From: Clostridium estertheticum
Lineage (GTDB): Bacteria > Bacillota > Clostridia > Clostridiales > Clostridiaceae
NCBI RefSeq assembly: GCF_011065935.2
Contig: NZ_JAAMNH020000001.1
Span: 4,237,001-4,301,000 of the forward strand
Length of the DNA stretch: 64,000 nucleotides
Direction of reading: 5' to 3'
Of this stretch, positions 1 to 7,708 are shown one piece after another; the stretch's first letter is position 1; every line of letters begins with the position of its first letter. The translations under genes and the position numbers were made by a program. Below the pieces are notes generated by a model. The model did not search any database. It saw only the letters and a list, made by a program, of their open reading frames with translations, and was not told where the DNA came from.

Positions 1-871
1 CATGTATAAATCGTTGCAGGTGTTTTCACATTTTCTAAATTCATCGCTGTAAGTATCATATAGCTAGACTTTATAGAATTTTTTAAATAATGAATATCCG
101 CATAATCAATGTTTATATATCCATCTCCTACTGCAGTATCAACATAACTAGGGGTAATCTTAGCTATATTTTCACTATAATAGTTTAAATAATCATTAGA
201 AACAAGATATAACATATCTCCTATTTTTCTTGTAGCCATTGCATTTCCATCCACTTCTACTTTTCTAATTTGTTTTATATTATTTATATCCCTTATATCA
301 TAAACTATCACTCTAACAGTGTTTTTCCATAAAAACGGCCTAGCTATCATAGCTACATCTTTAGTATTTATTGCGCTTTGTGTTTCATTAGCTTTAACTC
401 TGGCATCATTGGGCTTTTGCAATGAATCATTATAATTACAATTGTACCTACCACAGGTAAATCCGTTACCGCACTAGATACTGTAAAATCCATTTCCAAA
501 TTATTTTTCAAAAGTTTATTACCTGTCCCATTTTCAATGAAACTATTTATATAAATTGTATATTTTTCACCTACTGAGTATTTTTTACTTGGAATAAGCT
601 GCACACTTTTTTTATCCTCATTTAGCTGTAGTGTGATGTTTATTTCAATGCCTTTTGAATCTTTAATAAAAATATTATCCTTCACAATAGTTTCAGCGTT
701 TAATGCTTCATTGAAAATCACTGTCCATATTTTATCGCAAGGAACGCTCGCTTTCATAGGCAATTTCACAGTATCATTTATACTTGTGGCTAAACCTATG
801 GTTGGAAAACCAAATAAAAATACTAAAATAAGAATGGCAACCTTTTTATAATATCTACTTATTTTTTTCAC
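1..871 (-). pseudogene. Decayed secreted Ig-like (Big_5) plus beta-propeller protein, runs off left edge
   Basis: The gene begins with a GTG at 871 after a strong GAGGAGG site. It encodes a signal peptide (hydrophobic residues 10-28) and a SbsA-type Ig-like domain (about residues 35-135), followed by DLPVVG, the usual lead-in to the clostridial secreted beta-propeller domain (Beta_propel family). Near position 441-450 the frame breaks: the first frame stops at 368. A second minus-strand frame, open from about 450 to the window edge, carries propeller sequence such as VRVIVYDIRD, RKVEVDG, RKIGDMLYLVSN and AKITPSYVDTAVGDGYI. Compared with intact relatives as I remember them, something like 150 or more residues between DLPVVG and VRVIVYD are also missing. 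I read this as an internal deletion with a frameshift. The 3' end lies outside the window. Confidence 0.75.
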
Positions 872-1082
872 TGATTTCCTCCTCTTTTTTATAGGATCTT
901 TAATAATTCGCAGATAATATTCACCTTATTATATACTTTTTTACTTATATATGCTTAATTTGTATATTTATTACTTTTGTATTATATACGGTTATAAATC
1001 TCATATAGTTGCAATAAAACAGGGTAAAAACTTAATTTCGTAATATATATTTTAAAACCTGAAAACCAATATAAATCAATTC

Positions 1083-1139
1083 AAAAAAATAGACTTATTC
1101 TTTCATTTCACAATGTAAAAAAATAAAAGAATAAATCTA
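1083..1139 (-). terminator. Rho-independent terminator of the receiver-only gene
   Basis: Arms 1090-1103 and 1126-1139 pair over 14 bp with one G-U, and are followed on the minus strand by seven T residues (A run at 1083-1089). It lies 8 bases past the stop of the receiver gene and ends the signalling group transcribed leftward. Confidence 0.85.
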
Positions 1140-1146
1140 TAGTAAA

Positions 1147-1530
1147 TCAATTGTGTTTTAATCCCAAAACATTTTCAGCTATAGCTAAAACTTCATCAAA
1201 ATAAAAAGGCTTAGTAAGGTATTTATCACATAATACGTCGTTGCCTCTATTTTTATCTTCTGTTTGTCCCTTTGCAGTTAGAAGTACTATGTAAGTATGG
1301 AGTAGCTTTAATTCTTTTTTCACTATATTACATACCTCATAACCATTTATTTCAGGCATCATAATATCTAAAAATACCAAATTTGGTCTCTCACTTATTA
1401 TTATACCAAGTGCTTTCTTTCCATCGTCTGCAAGAAGTATTTCTACCCCCTGGTCTTTGAATTCTTCAAGTATTTCCTCTAATAATAACCTATTATTGAC
1501 TTCATCATCTACTATTAGTATCTTTTTCAT
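1147..1530 (-). CDS. Stand-alone response-regulator receiver protein (CheY-like)
   Basis: A 127-residue protein consisting of one receiver domain and no output domain. The acidic pair is in ILIVDDE near the N terminus, the phospho-acceptor Asp is in LVFLDIMMP, the conserved Thr is in VLLTAKG, and the Lys is in YLTKPF, so all the phosphotransfer residues are present. The ATG at 1530 is preferred because a GAGGGG site lies five bases upstream; the in-frame GTG at 1536 overlaps that site. It follows the LytTR regulator by 38 bases on the same strand and probably shares its transcript. Receiver-only proteins act as phosphate sinks, relay intermediates or protein-interaction switches; which applies here is unknown. 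Confidence 0.9.
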   Translation of the reverse strand: MKKILIVDDEVNNRLLLEEILEEFKDQGVEILLADDGKKALGIIISERPNLVFLDIMMPEINGYEVCNIVKKELKLLHTYIVLLTAKGQTEDKNRGNDVLCDKYLTKPFYFDEVLAIAENVLGLKHN

Positions 1531-1568
1531 TTTCACCCCTCAGCTTTTACCATTACATATTAATCACA

Positions 1569-2327
1569 TTACATATCGATTATTTTTTTAAAATCCTTAA
1601 CGTAGTGTCTACTCACAGGCACTTCTTCTTTCCCTCCTTCTATTTTCAATATAAAAGTACTATTAAACCAAGGAACTATTTTATGAATTTTATCTAAATT
1701 AACCAAATAACTTTTATGACTCCTGAAGAAATTATGATTGCTTAATTTACTTCCTAATTGATTTAAAGTGTATTGTGTTGTAAAATTCGCATCTTTAGTA
1801 AAAACAAGCACCTCTTTATTTAACACTGTACAATATAATATATCCTGTGGATGTACAAGATATATGCATTCATCCTTCCAAAGTGGTATCTTTTTCATCC
1901 CCTTAATTTCTTGTTTTTCAGGAAATATATTATTATAGCTACATATGGGTATATTTTCATCACAATTATATCGTTCATTTATTTTTTCCATGGTAATCTG
2001 AAGTCTTTTCTCCGAAAATGGTTTCAAAACATAATCAATAGCATTAATTTCAAAAGCTTTTACGGCATACTTATCAAATACTGTTGCAAATATGATACTA
2101 ACTGGAAAATCCATCTTACATATTTCTTCAGCTAAAGTAAATCCATCAATCTCTGGCATTTCTATATCTAGAAATACAATTTCCGGTTTAGTTTTTTTTA
2201 TAAATTCTAAAGCGGTTAATGCATCCACGTACTTACCTATAATTTCTATCTCATTGTTTTTACTTAAAATAAAACTTAGTTCCTCCAAAGACAATTTTTC
2301 GTCATCTACTAAAACTACTCTTAACAT
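1569..2327 (-). CDS. LytTR-family response regulator
   Basis: A 252-residue cytoplasmic DNA-binding regulator. The N-terminal receiver (residues 1-120) has VVLVDDE, the acceptor Asp in IVFLDIEMP, and the Lys in YVLKPF. The C-terminal LytTR domain (about 150-250) includes the typical FFRSHKSYLVNLDKI segment and ends in VPVSRHYVKDFKK. LytTR proteins bind paired short direct repeats near promoters, commonly for cell-wall, competence or bacteriocin functions; the targets here are not visible. The start at 2327 is chosen because GGTGGGG lies just upstream, whereas the first in-frame ATG at 2342 precedes that site. Upstream at 3112 is a LytS-like kinase, the likely partner. Confidence 0.92.
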   Translation of the reverse strand: MLRVVLVDDEKLSLEELSFILSKNNEIEIIGKYVDALTALEFIKKTKPEIVFLDIEMPEIDGFTLAEEICKMDFPVSIIFATVFDKYAVKAFEINAIDYVLKPFSEKRLQITMEKINERYNCDENIPICSYNNIFPEKQEIKGMKKIPLWKDECIYLVHPQDILYCTVLNKEVLVFTKDANFTTQYTLNQLGSKLSNHNFFRSHKSYLVNLDKIHKIVPWFNSTFILKIEGGKEEVPVSRHYVKDFKKIIDM

Positions 2328-2464
2328 ATAAACCCCACCCATATTTAAATTTCATTATAATAATAAAAGCAAATTATACTTTACAATCTTACTTCACCCT
2401 GAAAATATTGTCAATTTAATGTTATAATCAAACTTTTAAGTAAATATATTGAAATTAAACAGTG

Positions 2465-3112
2465 CTATTCATATTTTATATTTTCTATTGGTATATATAC
2501 TGTTAGGCAGGTCCCAATGTTTAATTTACTAATTACTTCTAACTTTGCATTATATAGTTCACTATATTGAGACTTTAAAGATGAAATTGAGCCCTCATTT
2601 TCATCTTTAAATAACCCCCTTATTTGAACATCATCCATACCCACACCGTCATCTTTGATTTTTATTACTATTTTTTCACTATCACGCACAACCGTAAAGA
2701 TTATTGTTCCTCCATTATTTTTTTTTAAAATTCCATGGATAATTGCATTTTCTATTAAGTTGTATAATGAATTTTTAGGGATTAAAAAATTTACATCTCC
2801 TTGGATATCGTACACAATATTTAATCTATGGTCAAACCGGACCTTTTGAATATACAAATAAGATTTTATATACTCTATTTCCTCATGCAAAAAAACGATT
2901 CCATCAGTTACATCAAAATTAAATCTTAGATAGCTGCTAAGTTCTAAAACAACTTTCCTAGCTTCTTCAGAATTTTCCCTACACAAGGATAATATGCTAT
3001 TTAATGTATTAAAGAGGAAATGTTGATTAATTGAGGGTACTATTTGTTTAGTGGACTTATTAATTTCAATGTTGCTTACACTATTTGATTTGTTTTTTTC
3101 ATGTACTCTCAC
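2465..3112 (-). CDS. LytS-like sensor histidine kinase lacking a sensor or membrane domain
   Basis: A 215-residue protein of the His_kinase (LytS/YehU) plus HATPase_c class. The phospho-acceptor His is in INQHFLFNTLNSI (about residue 32), the N box is LIENAIIHG, and the G1 box is DDGVGM. No membrane segment or sensory domain precedes the His box, while typical LytS proteins have five or six membrane helices and about 580 residues. Either it is a soluble kinase that senses through a partner, or it is a naturally reduced copy. The start is a GTG with AAGGAGAG nine bases upstream, so the short form looks like the translated form and not a trimmed prediction. It lies 137 bases upstream of the LytTR regulator on the same strand. 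Confidence 0.85.
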   Translation of the reverse strand: MRVHEKNKSNSVSNIEINKSTKQIVPSINQHFLFNTLNSILSLCRENSEEARKVVLELSSYLRFNFDVTDGIVFLHEEIEYIKSYLYIQKVRFDHRLNIVYDIQGDVNFLIPKNSLYNLIENAIIHGILKKNNGGTIIFTVVRDSEKIVIKIKDDGVGMDDVQIRGLFKDENEGSISSLKSQYSELYNAKLEVISKLNIGTCLTVYIPIENIKYE

Positions 3113-3445
3113 AGATTTTTTCTCTCCTTATAACCATTTATGTTACAGATTATTATGCATATTACATATTACGTGCCGTATGCAATTTTTAAAACATATT
3201 GTTTTTATGTCTAGTAAGTATATCGATAAATTTTGTAAATACCTTAGTGAAAAATTATATATTCTACCAATTCGTTTCTCACAGGTGAATTTTCTTTGAA
3301 AAAATTTTAAGATTGTTTTAAATTCATGTAAATTATAATCTTTATTAATTATCTCCTTTACATTTTCATATTATTAATTTACTATTAATTAAGAGAATTC
3401 TATTAATTAATGAATTCTATTAAAGTATAGAGGAGGTTTTTAATT
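3113..3445. other. Divergent intergenic region between the kinase gene and yajQ
   Basis: No gene was found. A possible yajQ promoter reads TTGTTT (3313-3318) and TATAAT (3334-3339) with a short 15-base spacer. The sequence GAATTCTATTAA occurs twice in tandem between about 3394 and 3425, just before the yajQ ribosome binding site. The remainder is AT-rich sequence in which I see nothing else. Confidence 0.4.
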
Positions 3446-3937
3446 ATGGCAGCTGCACATTCGTTTGACATAGTATCAGATGTAGATTTACAAGAGGTAG
3501 ACAATGCAATAAATCAGGCATTGAAAGAGATCAAACAAAGATATGATTTTAAAAACACTATTACTGAGATCAACCTAGTGAAAGAAGATATTAAAATAAT
3601 ATCTGATGATGACTTTAAATTGAAATCGGTTATAGAAGTTCTTGTAAGTAAATTAATTAAAAGAGGTATATCTGGAAAAGCATTAGATCTAGGCAAGCAA
3701 GAACCTGCTACCTTAGGTTCTGCAAGACAAACCGCTAAAATTGTAAAAGGTATTTCTACAGAAAAAGCAAAAAAAATAATTGCAGAGATTAAAGCTAGTA
3801 AAATTAAAGTTCAAGCTCAAATTATGGATAACCAACTAAGGATTACTGGTAAGGACCTTGATGATTTGCAAGAAGTAATGACACTTGTAAAATCAAAAGA
3901 TTTTGATATTGCACTGCAGTTCACAAATTATAGGTAG
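3446..3937 (+). CDS. yajQ: YajQ family cyclic-di-GMP/nucleotide-binding protein (UPF0234)
   Basis: A 163-residue protein of normal family length. It opens with HSFDIVSDVDLQEVDNAINQ and carries the family segments RYDFKN, KAKKIIAEIKASKIKVQAQI and KDFDIALQFTNYR at the C terminus. The fold is two RRM-like halves. Some homologues bind cyclic-di-GMP (shown in Xanthomonas) and others have been linked to tRNA or nucleotide binding; the role in clostridia is not settled. AGAGGAGG precedes the ATG. It stands alone with its own terminator. The ORF on the opposite strand is a shadow. Confidence 0.95.
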   Translation: MAAAHSFDIVSDVDLQEVDNAINQALKEIKQRYDFKNTITEINLVKEDIKIISDDDFKLKSVIEVLVSKLIKRGISGKALDLGKQEPATLGSARQTAKIVKGISTEKAKKIIAEIKASKIKVQAQIMDNQLRITGKDLDDLQEVMTLVKSKDFDIALQFTNYR

Positions 3938-3945
3938 TTACATGT

Positions 3946-3982
3946 TAAAAGGCTAGTACTGATGGTGCTAACCTTTTTTTTA
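3946..3982 (+). terminator. Terminator of yajQ
   Basis: An imperfect stem (AAGGCTAGTA against GGTGCTAACCTT) directly after the yajQ stop is followed by a run of eight T residues. Confidence 0.8.
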
Positions 3983-4190
3983 TTTTATTTAGTGCTATTT
4001 TTGTTTTATACATTCTAATATTTTACACTAATTACAATTGATTATATTTATTGTATTTTTATAAAAAATTATGTATAATATAGATGGCATTATAATACCG
4101 TGAAAAATGACAGACTTTTCTGGACTTTTTGCATAATACGTAAAAGTTTATTAATTTTTATTATTATTATTAAATATTTACATAATCCTA

Positions 4191-4240
4191 TTGACGTTTT
4201 ATGTTAGTTTTGCTATAATTTAATTATAAATAAGTCGAAA
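4191..4240 (+). promoter_or_regulatory. abrB promoter with Spo0A-like box downstream
   Basis: A near-consensus sigma-A promoter: TTGACG (4191-4196), a 17-base spacer and TATAAT (4214-4219). Thirteen bases past the -10 lies AGTCGAAA (4233-4240), one mismatch from the Spo0A box core TGTCGAA. In Bacillus subtilis Spo0A represses abrB from boxes just downstream of the transcription start; the position here fits that scheme, but binding is inference. Confidence 0.75.
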
Positions 4241-4261
4241 GATGTTTGAGGAGGAAATTAT

Positions 4262-4507
4262 ATGAAATCAACAGGTATAGTAAGAAAAGTGGACGAACTT
4301 GGAAGAATTGTTATTCCTATAGAATTAAGAAGGACTTTGGATATAGATATCAAAGATGCTTTAGAAATCTATGTAGATGGTGAACAAATCATCCTTAAAA
4401 AATATGAGCCAGCTTGTATTTTCTGTCAAAACGCAAGAGACGTTGTAAACTACAAAGGTAAGAATATTTGTAAAGATTGCCTAGCTGAGTTAGGTTCAGG
4501 CAAATAA
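4262..4507 (+). CDS. abrB: AbrB-family transition-state regulator with C-terminal zinc ribbon
   Basis: An 81-residue protein. The SpoVT/AbrB swapped-hairpin DNA-binding domain occupies residues 1-50 (GIVRKVDELGRIVIPIELRRTL). Residues 52-75 hold two Cys pairs (CIFC and CKDC), the short zinc-ribbon tail typical of clostridial AbrB proteins. AbrB dimers or tetramers bind AT-rich promoters and repress stationary-phase genes; in solventogenic clostridia the homologue controls the switch to solvent production and sporulation. GAGGAGG precedes the ATG. It is a single-gene unit, with its promoter immediately upstream and hairpins downstream. Confidence 0.95.
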   Translation: MKSTGIVRKVDELGRIVIPIELRRTLDIDIKDALEIYVDGEQIILKKYEPACIFCQNARDVVNYKGKNICKDCLAELGSGK

Positions 4508-4519
4508 TTTAAGAAAATT

Positions 4520-4553
4520 TTAGTTTATTTAAGCCATGGCTTAAATAAACTAA
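4520..4553. repeat. 34-bp perfect palindrome after abrB
   Basis: The sequence is self-complementary over 34 bases, centred on CCATGG at 4534-4539. It starts 13 bases after the abrB stop and has no T run, so it may be an operator or an RNA-stabilising hairpin and not the terminator, which is the next hairpin. Confidence 0.8.
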
Positions 4554-4563
4554 GGTATAAATC

Positions 4564-4612
4564 AAAAGAACAAAAGAGATTCCTTTTATTAGGATATCTC
4601 TTTTGTTCTTTT
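4564..4612. terminator. Bidirectional terminator between abrB and the zinc-ribbon membrane gene
   Basis: Arms 4564-4580 and 4596-4612 pair perfectly over 17 bp and the inner TCC/GGA extends the stem. It ends abrB on the plus strand and overlaps the stop of the convergent gene at 4611. Confidence 0.8.
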
Positions 4613-5054
4613 ATGTTTTCAACCTAAACTCACTAGAACACTTAGAGCAAGTTACAATAATTTTACCCTTTCCTTTCGGTAGTCTTAACTTTTGTCTACA
4701 TTTAGGACAACTAGTTATTATATACTTTCTTCTTTCTTTTAATTTTTCCATTGGATTATATTTCTTAATCTTAGCATTAAGTAGTTCCACATTTTTCACA
4801 ATATTAATTAATTTTATGTTTTTTTTGAAATTATTCATTTTACGATCAAAACCTCTTTTGGTGCTTTCAAAAACAAATCTTTTATTATTTCTCCCCTGTA
4901 GCTTAGTTGATTTACTTCTCCAAATTGAATAGATAATAAGTGCTGTTCCTAAAATCCATGCATACCCAGTTACAAACAAAAATATTCCTAATATTAAGGT
5001 TATTTTTGAAAATCTATCCCAGCCATAATATTCTCTAGAAAACTTAACAGACAT
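4611..5054 (-). CDS. Small membrane protein with C-terminal zinc ribbon
   Basis: A 147-residue protein of unknown function. Residues 1-15 are cytoplasmic, followed by a hydrophobic hairpin (about 15-47) able to form two short helices, a basic linker rich in Lys and Arg (48-110), and a zinc ribbon with CPKC and CSKC (about 115-140) of the type seen in many single-stranded nucleic-acid or adaptor proteins. The layout suggests a membrane-anchored cytosolic zinc finger. It is convergent with abrB and sits alone, divergent from marR. I do not recognise a characterised homologue. Confidence 0.75.
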   Translation of the reverse strand: MSVKFSREYYGWDRFSKITLILGIFLFVTGYAWILGTALIIYSIWRSKSTKLQGRNNKRFVFESTKRGFDRKMNNFKKNIKLINIVKNVELLNAKIKKYNPMEKLKERRKYIITSCPKCRQKLRLPKGKGKIIVTCSKCSSEFRLKT

Positions 5055-5271
5055 TTATACTATTCCTCCTATTATTCTCTAGTGTAAATAACAATTTACA
5101 AATGTTATTCCTCTTCTTATTCATATTTACATTCTAGCACTATAATGCTTAAATCATTATTAATTTTCTGTAAAAAATATCCGTAAAAAGTTCACAAATT
5201 TATGTAAAAATTTTTATTTAATTACATTTCATATTTAATTACTTAATTGCGGTACTTTAATAAGGTTTTAA

Positions 5272-5300
5272 TTGACTGTCTAAATTTGCGGGTATATAAT
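5272..5300 (+). promoter_or_regulatory. marR-MFS operon promoter
   Basis: TTGACT (5272-5277), a 17-base spacer and TATAAT (5295-5300), about 75 bases before the marR start. The intergenic region 5055-5377 otherwise shows only AT-rich sequence. A MarR protein would be expected to bind here for autoregulation, but I see no clear palindrome that I would call the operator. Confidence 0.75.
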
Positions 5301-5377
5301 TATTCGTGTGGCGAAATATATTCAAAAGGTTAATGACTATATTTTCTCACTCTATAAAATTATGAGGAGGTTTAAAT

Positions 5378-5830
5378 TTGAAGGAAAATTATGATGAAAA
5401 TATAATCAAAATCGAATTTTTATTAAGAAAAGTATGTTTTGGTATTAAAAAAAGAGGTAGAGGTATCCTTGAAGAATATAAAATTACTCCACCTCAATTT
5501 GATGCCCTACAATGCTTAATAAACAATGGGGGATTAACTATAAGTGACCTTAGCTTAAAGCTCTTTCAAGCTCCTAGTACAATTACTGATTTAGTGGACA
5601 GAATGGAAAATAGTCAACTTGTAGAGCGATCTCGAGATGTAAAGGATAGAAGAGTAGTTAGAGTTAGTGTACTACCAAGAGGTTATGATGTTATTGATAA
5701 AGTAGTGAATGAAAGATGTGAATTTGTAAGTGAAGCATTGAAATCAACAGATTCTGATAATAGAATAGAATTCATAAAATATTTAGACATAATATACAAT
5801 TCTGCCTTTTGTTCTTGTGAAAAAAAATAA
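5378..5830 (+). CDS. MarR-family transcriptional regulator
   Basis: A 150-residue winged-helix regulator of standard MarR size. The recognition region is ISDLSLKLFQAPSTITDLVDRMENSQLVER, followed by the beta-wing DVKDRRVVRVSVLPRG. The start is TTG, seven bases after GGAGG. The C terminus ends CSCEKK; two nearby Cys residues could make it thiol-responsive, as some MarR proteins are, but this is speculative. It is co-directional with the MFS gene 63 bases downstream, and MarR regulators commonly repress a neighbouring efflux pump in the absence of ligand. Confidence 0.9.
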   Translation: MKENYDENIIKIEFLLRKVCFGIKKRGRGILEEYKITPPQFDALQCLINNGGLTISDLSLKLFQAPSTITDLVDRMENSQLVERSRDVKDRRVVRVSVLPRGYDVIDKVVNERCEFVSEALKSTDSDNRIEFIKYLDIIYNSAFCSCEKK

Positions 5831-5842
5831 TTTACTATTAAA

Positions 5843-5861
5843 TCAGCACCTGCGGTGCTGA
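5843..5861 (+). promoter_or_regulatory. Intercistronic hairpin between marR and MFS genes
   Basis: TCAGCACC pairs perfectly with GGTGCTGA across a three-base loop. There is no immediate T run, so it is more likely to stabilise or partly attenuate the transcript than to end it. Confidence 0.6.
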
Positions 5862-5893
5862 AATGTCATTAAAAAAATTTTAGAGGTGTAATT

Positions 5894-7159
5894 ATGGTTG
5901 CTATGTTTGAAAAATTTTTTAATAAAAAACATAAATTTTCCATTCAAGACTACAATATTATTTATTATACTTTAAACGGCATATTATTTACTATAGTAGT
6001 AAATCTGTACAAACCATTTGCCAGTAAATTTATATTTAGACTTGGTGGAACGGACTCTCATGTAGCTCTTTCTACTTCATTACCAGGTTTAATAGCTGTA
6101 TTTGTTACAATACCTTCATTAATATTCATGAGTAATTCATCAAACAAGAAAAAAATTATGGTTAATTTTTTTTTAGGTAGCAGATTATTTATTTTATCCT
6201 TCGCAACAATTCCTTTTTTCCCAAAATCACTACAGCCTATGGCTTTTGTTATTTTATCATCTTTAATGAATTTTCCTGAATCTGTATCTTCAACCGCTCT
6301 GCAAAGTTTTTCTGGGGATATCTTTGTTGAAGAAATGCGCCCTACAGCAATATCTGCGCGTAATAAATTTTCTACATTGGCCCAAATTATTAGCGTACTT
6401 ATAGTTGGTAGAATCCTTAAGGGTTTTGGTGATTCAGGCAATGGAATTATCATGATGTATCAAATATTTTTTTTGTTAGCTTTTATAATTGGTTTATTTG
6501 AAATATATACTTTCAATAAAATAAAGGAAACCTCCTGTTCGCCAAAGTTAAATATAGATTTAAAAAGTGCATTTTCAGAAATATTTAGTAATAAACAATT
6601 TAATATTTTTCTTGTTTGCTCATTACTTTTTCATTTTGGTTGGCAAATGGGCTGGCCACTCTTCAGCATTTATCAAATAAAATACTTGGGTGCAGATGAA
6701 TGGTGGCTTACCCTTCTTACTGTATCCTCATCTATAGTTATGTTCTTCAGTTTTGGTTTTTGGAAAAAGCTAATTCACAAGAAGGGAAACTCTTTTGTTA
6801 TGTCCACTGCTACCCTTGGAATGGCAGCAACTCCTATACTTTTTGCGTTATCTCCAAACTTATACATAATTACAATAACGGGATTAATTACGGGATTTTT
6901 TACTGCGGGCACTATTACTGGTTTACTTACTTCACTTTTAGAAGTTACTCCTGAAAAAAACAGAATTTTATATATTGGAGTTCATGTAACGTTAACAAAT
7001 ATTACATTATTCTTAGCACCCACCCTGGGTGATTTTATTCTTAGCCACACAAATATTTATTTTGTACTATGCGCCTCTGGCTTTTTTAGATTAATTGGTA
7101 GCATTTCATTCTTTATTAGAAATAAAAAAACCACTGCTACAATTACCCTCTCAGAATAA
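5894..7159 (+). CDS. MFS transporter
   Basis: A 421-residue integral membrane protein with about 12 hydrophobic segments, in the size range of major facilitator family drug or metabolite transporters. The short loop after helix 2-3 has SSNKKKIMVNFFLGSR, resembling the basic MFS loop, and a central cytosolic stretch lies near residues 205-235. The substrate cannot be told from sequence. AGAGGTG precedes the ATG. Context with the upstream MarR gene suggests an inducible exporter. Confidence 0.85.
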   Translation: MVAMFEKFFNKKHKFSIQDYNIIYYTLNGILFTIVVNLYKPFASKFIFRLGGTDSHVALSTSLPGLIAVFVTIPSLIFMSNSSNKKKIMVNFFLGSRLFILSFATIPFFPKSLQPMAFVILSSLMNFPESVSSTALQSFSGDIFVEEMRPTAISARNKFSTLAQIISVLIVGRILKGFGDSGNGIIMMYQIFFLLAFIIGLFEIYTFNKIKETSCSPKLNIDLKSAFSEIFSNKQFNIFLVCSLLFHFGWQMGWPLFSIYQIKYLGADEWWLTLLTVSSSIVMFFSFGFWKKLIHKKGNSFVMSTATLGMAATPILFALSPNLYIITITGLITGFFTAGTITGLLTSLLEVTPEKNRILYIGVHVTLTNITLFLAPTLGDFILSHTNIYFVLCASGFFRLIGSISFFIRNKKTTATITLSE

Positions 7160-7170
7160 TGCCTTAAACA

Positions 7171-7227
7171 AACATATTACAACATTTATGCCCAAATATT
7201 TTATTAAATAAATTGTTGTAATATGTT
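7171..7227 (+). repeat. Inverted repeat after the MFS gene
   Basis: Arms 7171-7184 and 7214-7227 are perfectly complementary over 14 bp with a 29-base loop. It starts 11 bases past the MFS stop. The sequence after it is AT-rich but not a clean T run, so terminator function is possible but unproven. An exact Spo0A core, TGTCGAA, lies at 7275-7281. Confidence 0.6.
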
Positions 7228-7337
7228 AATTAAATTTCAATTTCAAGAAGCGTTATTCCATATTTTATACTTTTTGTCGAACGAATTTGTGGTTTTTCAC
7301 CTTTATTCTTTATCATATTAAATTTTAAAAAAATCTA

Positions 7338-7388
7338 TTGACTATTTGTGTTAATCATGTTATTCTTTAAATAAGAAATAAGTCGAAA
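7338..7388 (+). promoter_or_regulatory. Promoter with Spo0A-like box, closely resembling the abrB promoter
   Basis: TTGACT (7338-7343), a 17-base spacer and TATTCT (7361-7366), then AGTCGAAA at 7381-7388, 14 bases past the -10. The abrB promoter has the same layout (box 13 bases past the -10), shares AAATAAGTCGAAA, and matches at about 11 of 17 spacer positions. No ORF with a ribosome binding site follows. Confidence 0.65.
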
Positions 7389-7705
7389 CACAACAACAGT
7401 GTAACTGCTAAAGATAAAGCTTATTTCGATAAAAACCTACAAAGATTAAAATTCCCCAAAAACAAAAGATAAGAAGGAAGCTGTTTACTTTATAAATATT
7501 TAGCAATGATGGTGATTATTTGTACTAATATTGATGCTAACAAACATAGAACTATTATCGTATTCATGGTTGTAAATATCTTATATTAATCTAGATATAT
7601 TTGTAGCAATTATGAGTATTTAGTTTCCTTTTCTTTATCCCCCCAATATACCTTGTAAAAAATTATTTACATAAAAAAAACTTGAGCAAATGCTCAAGTT
7701 TTTTT
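7373..7705 (+). ncRNA. Candidate small regulatory RNA
   Basis: This interval lies between the promoter at 7338 and a strong terminator at 7673-7705, and no frame gives a convincing protein: the best short ORF (ATG near 7506, about 27 codons) has no ribosome binding site. The 5' part can fold, with GAAATAAG at 7375-7382 pairing with CTTATTTC at 7420-7427. I recognise no known RNA family. The call rests on promoter plus terminator plus absence of an ORF, so it is inference. Confidence 0.45.
7673..7705. terminator. Bidirectional terminator
   Basis: CTTGAGC/GCTCAAG stem with an AAAT loop at 7681-7698, flanked by eight A residues on the left and seven T residues on the right. It can end the helicase transcript (minus) and the candidate RNA (plus). 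Confidence 0.9.
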
Positions 7706-7708
7706 ACT

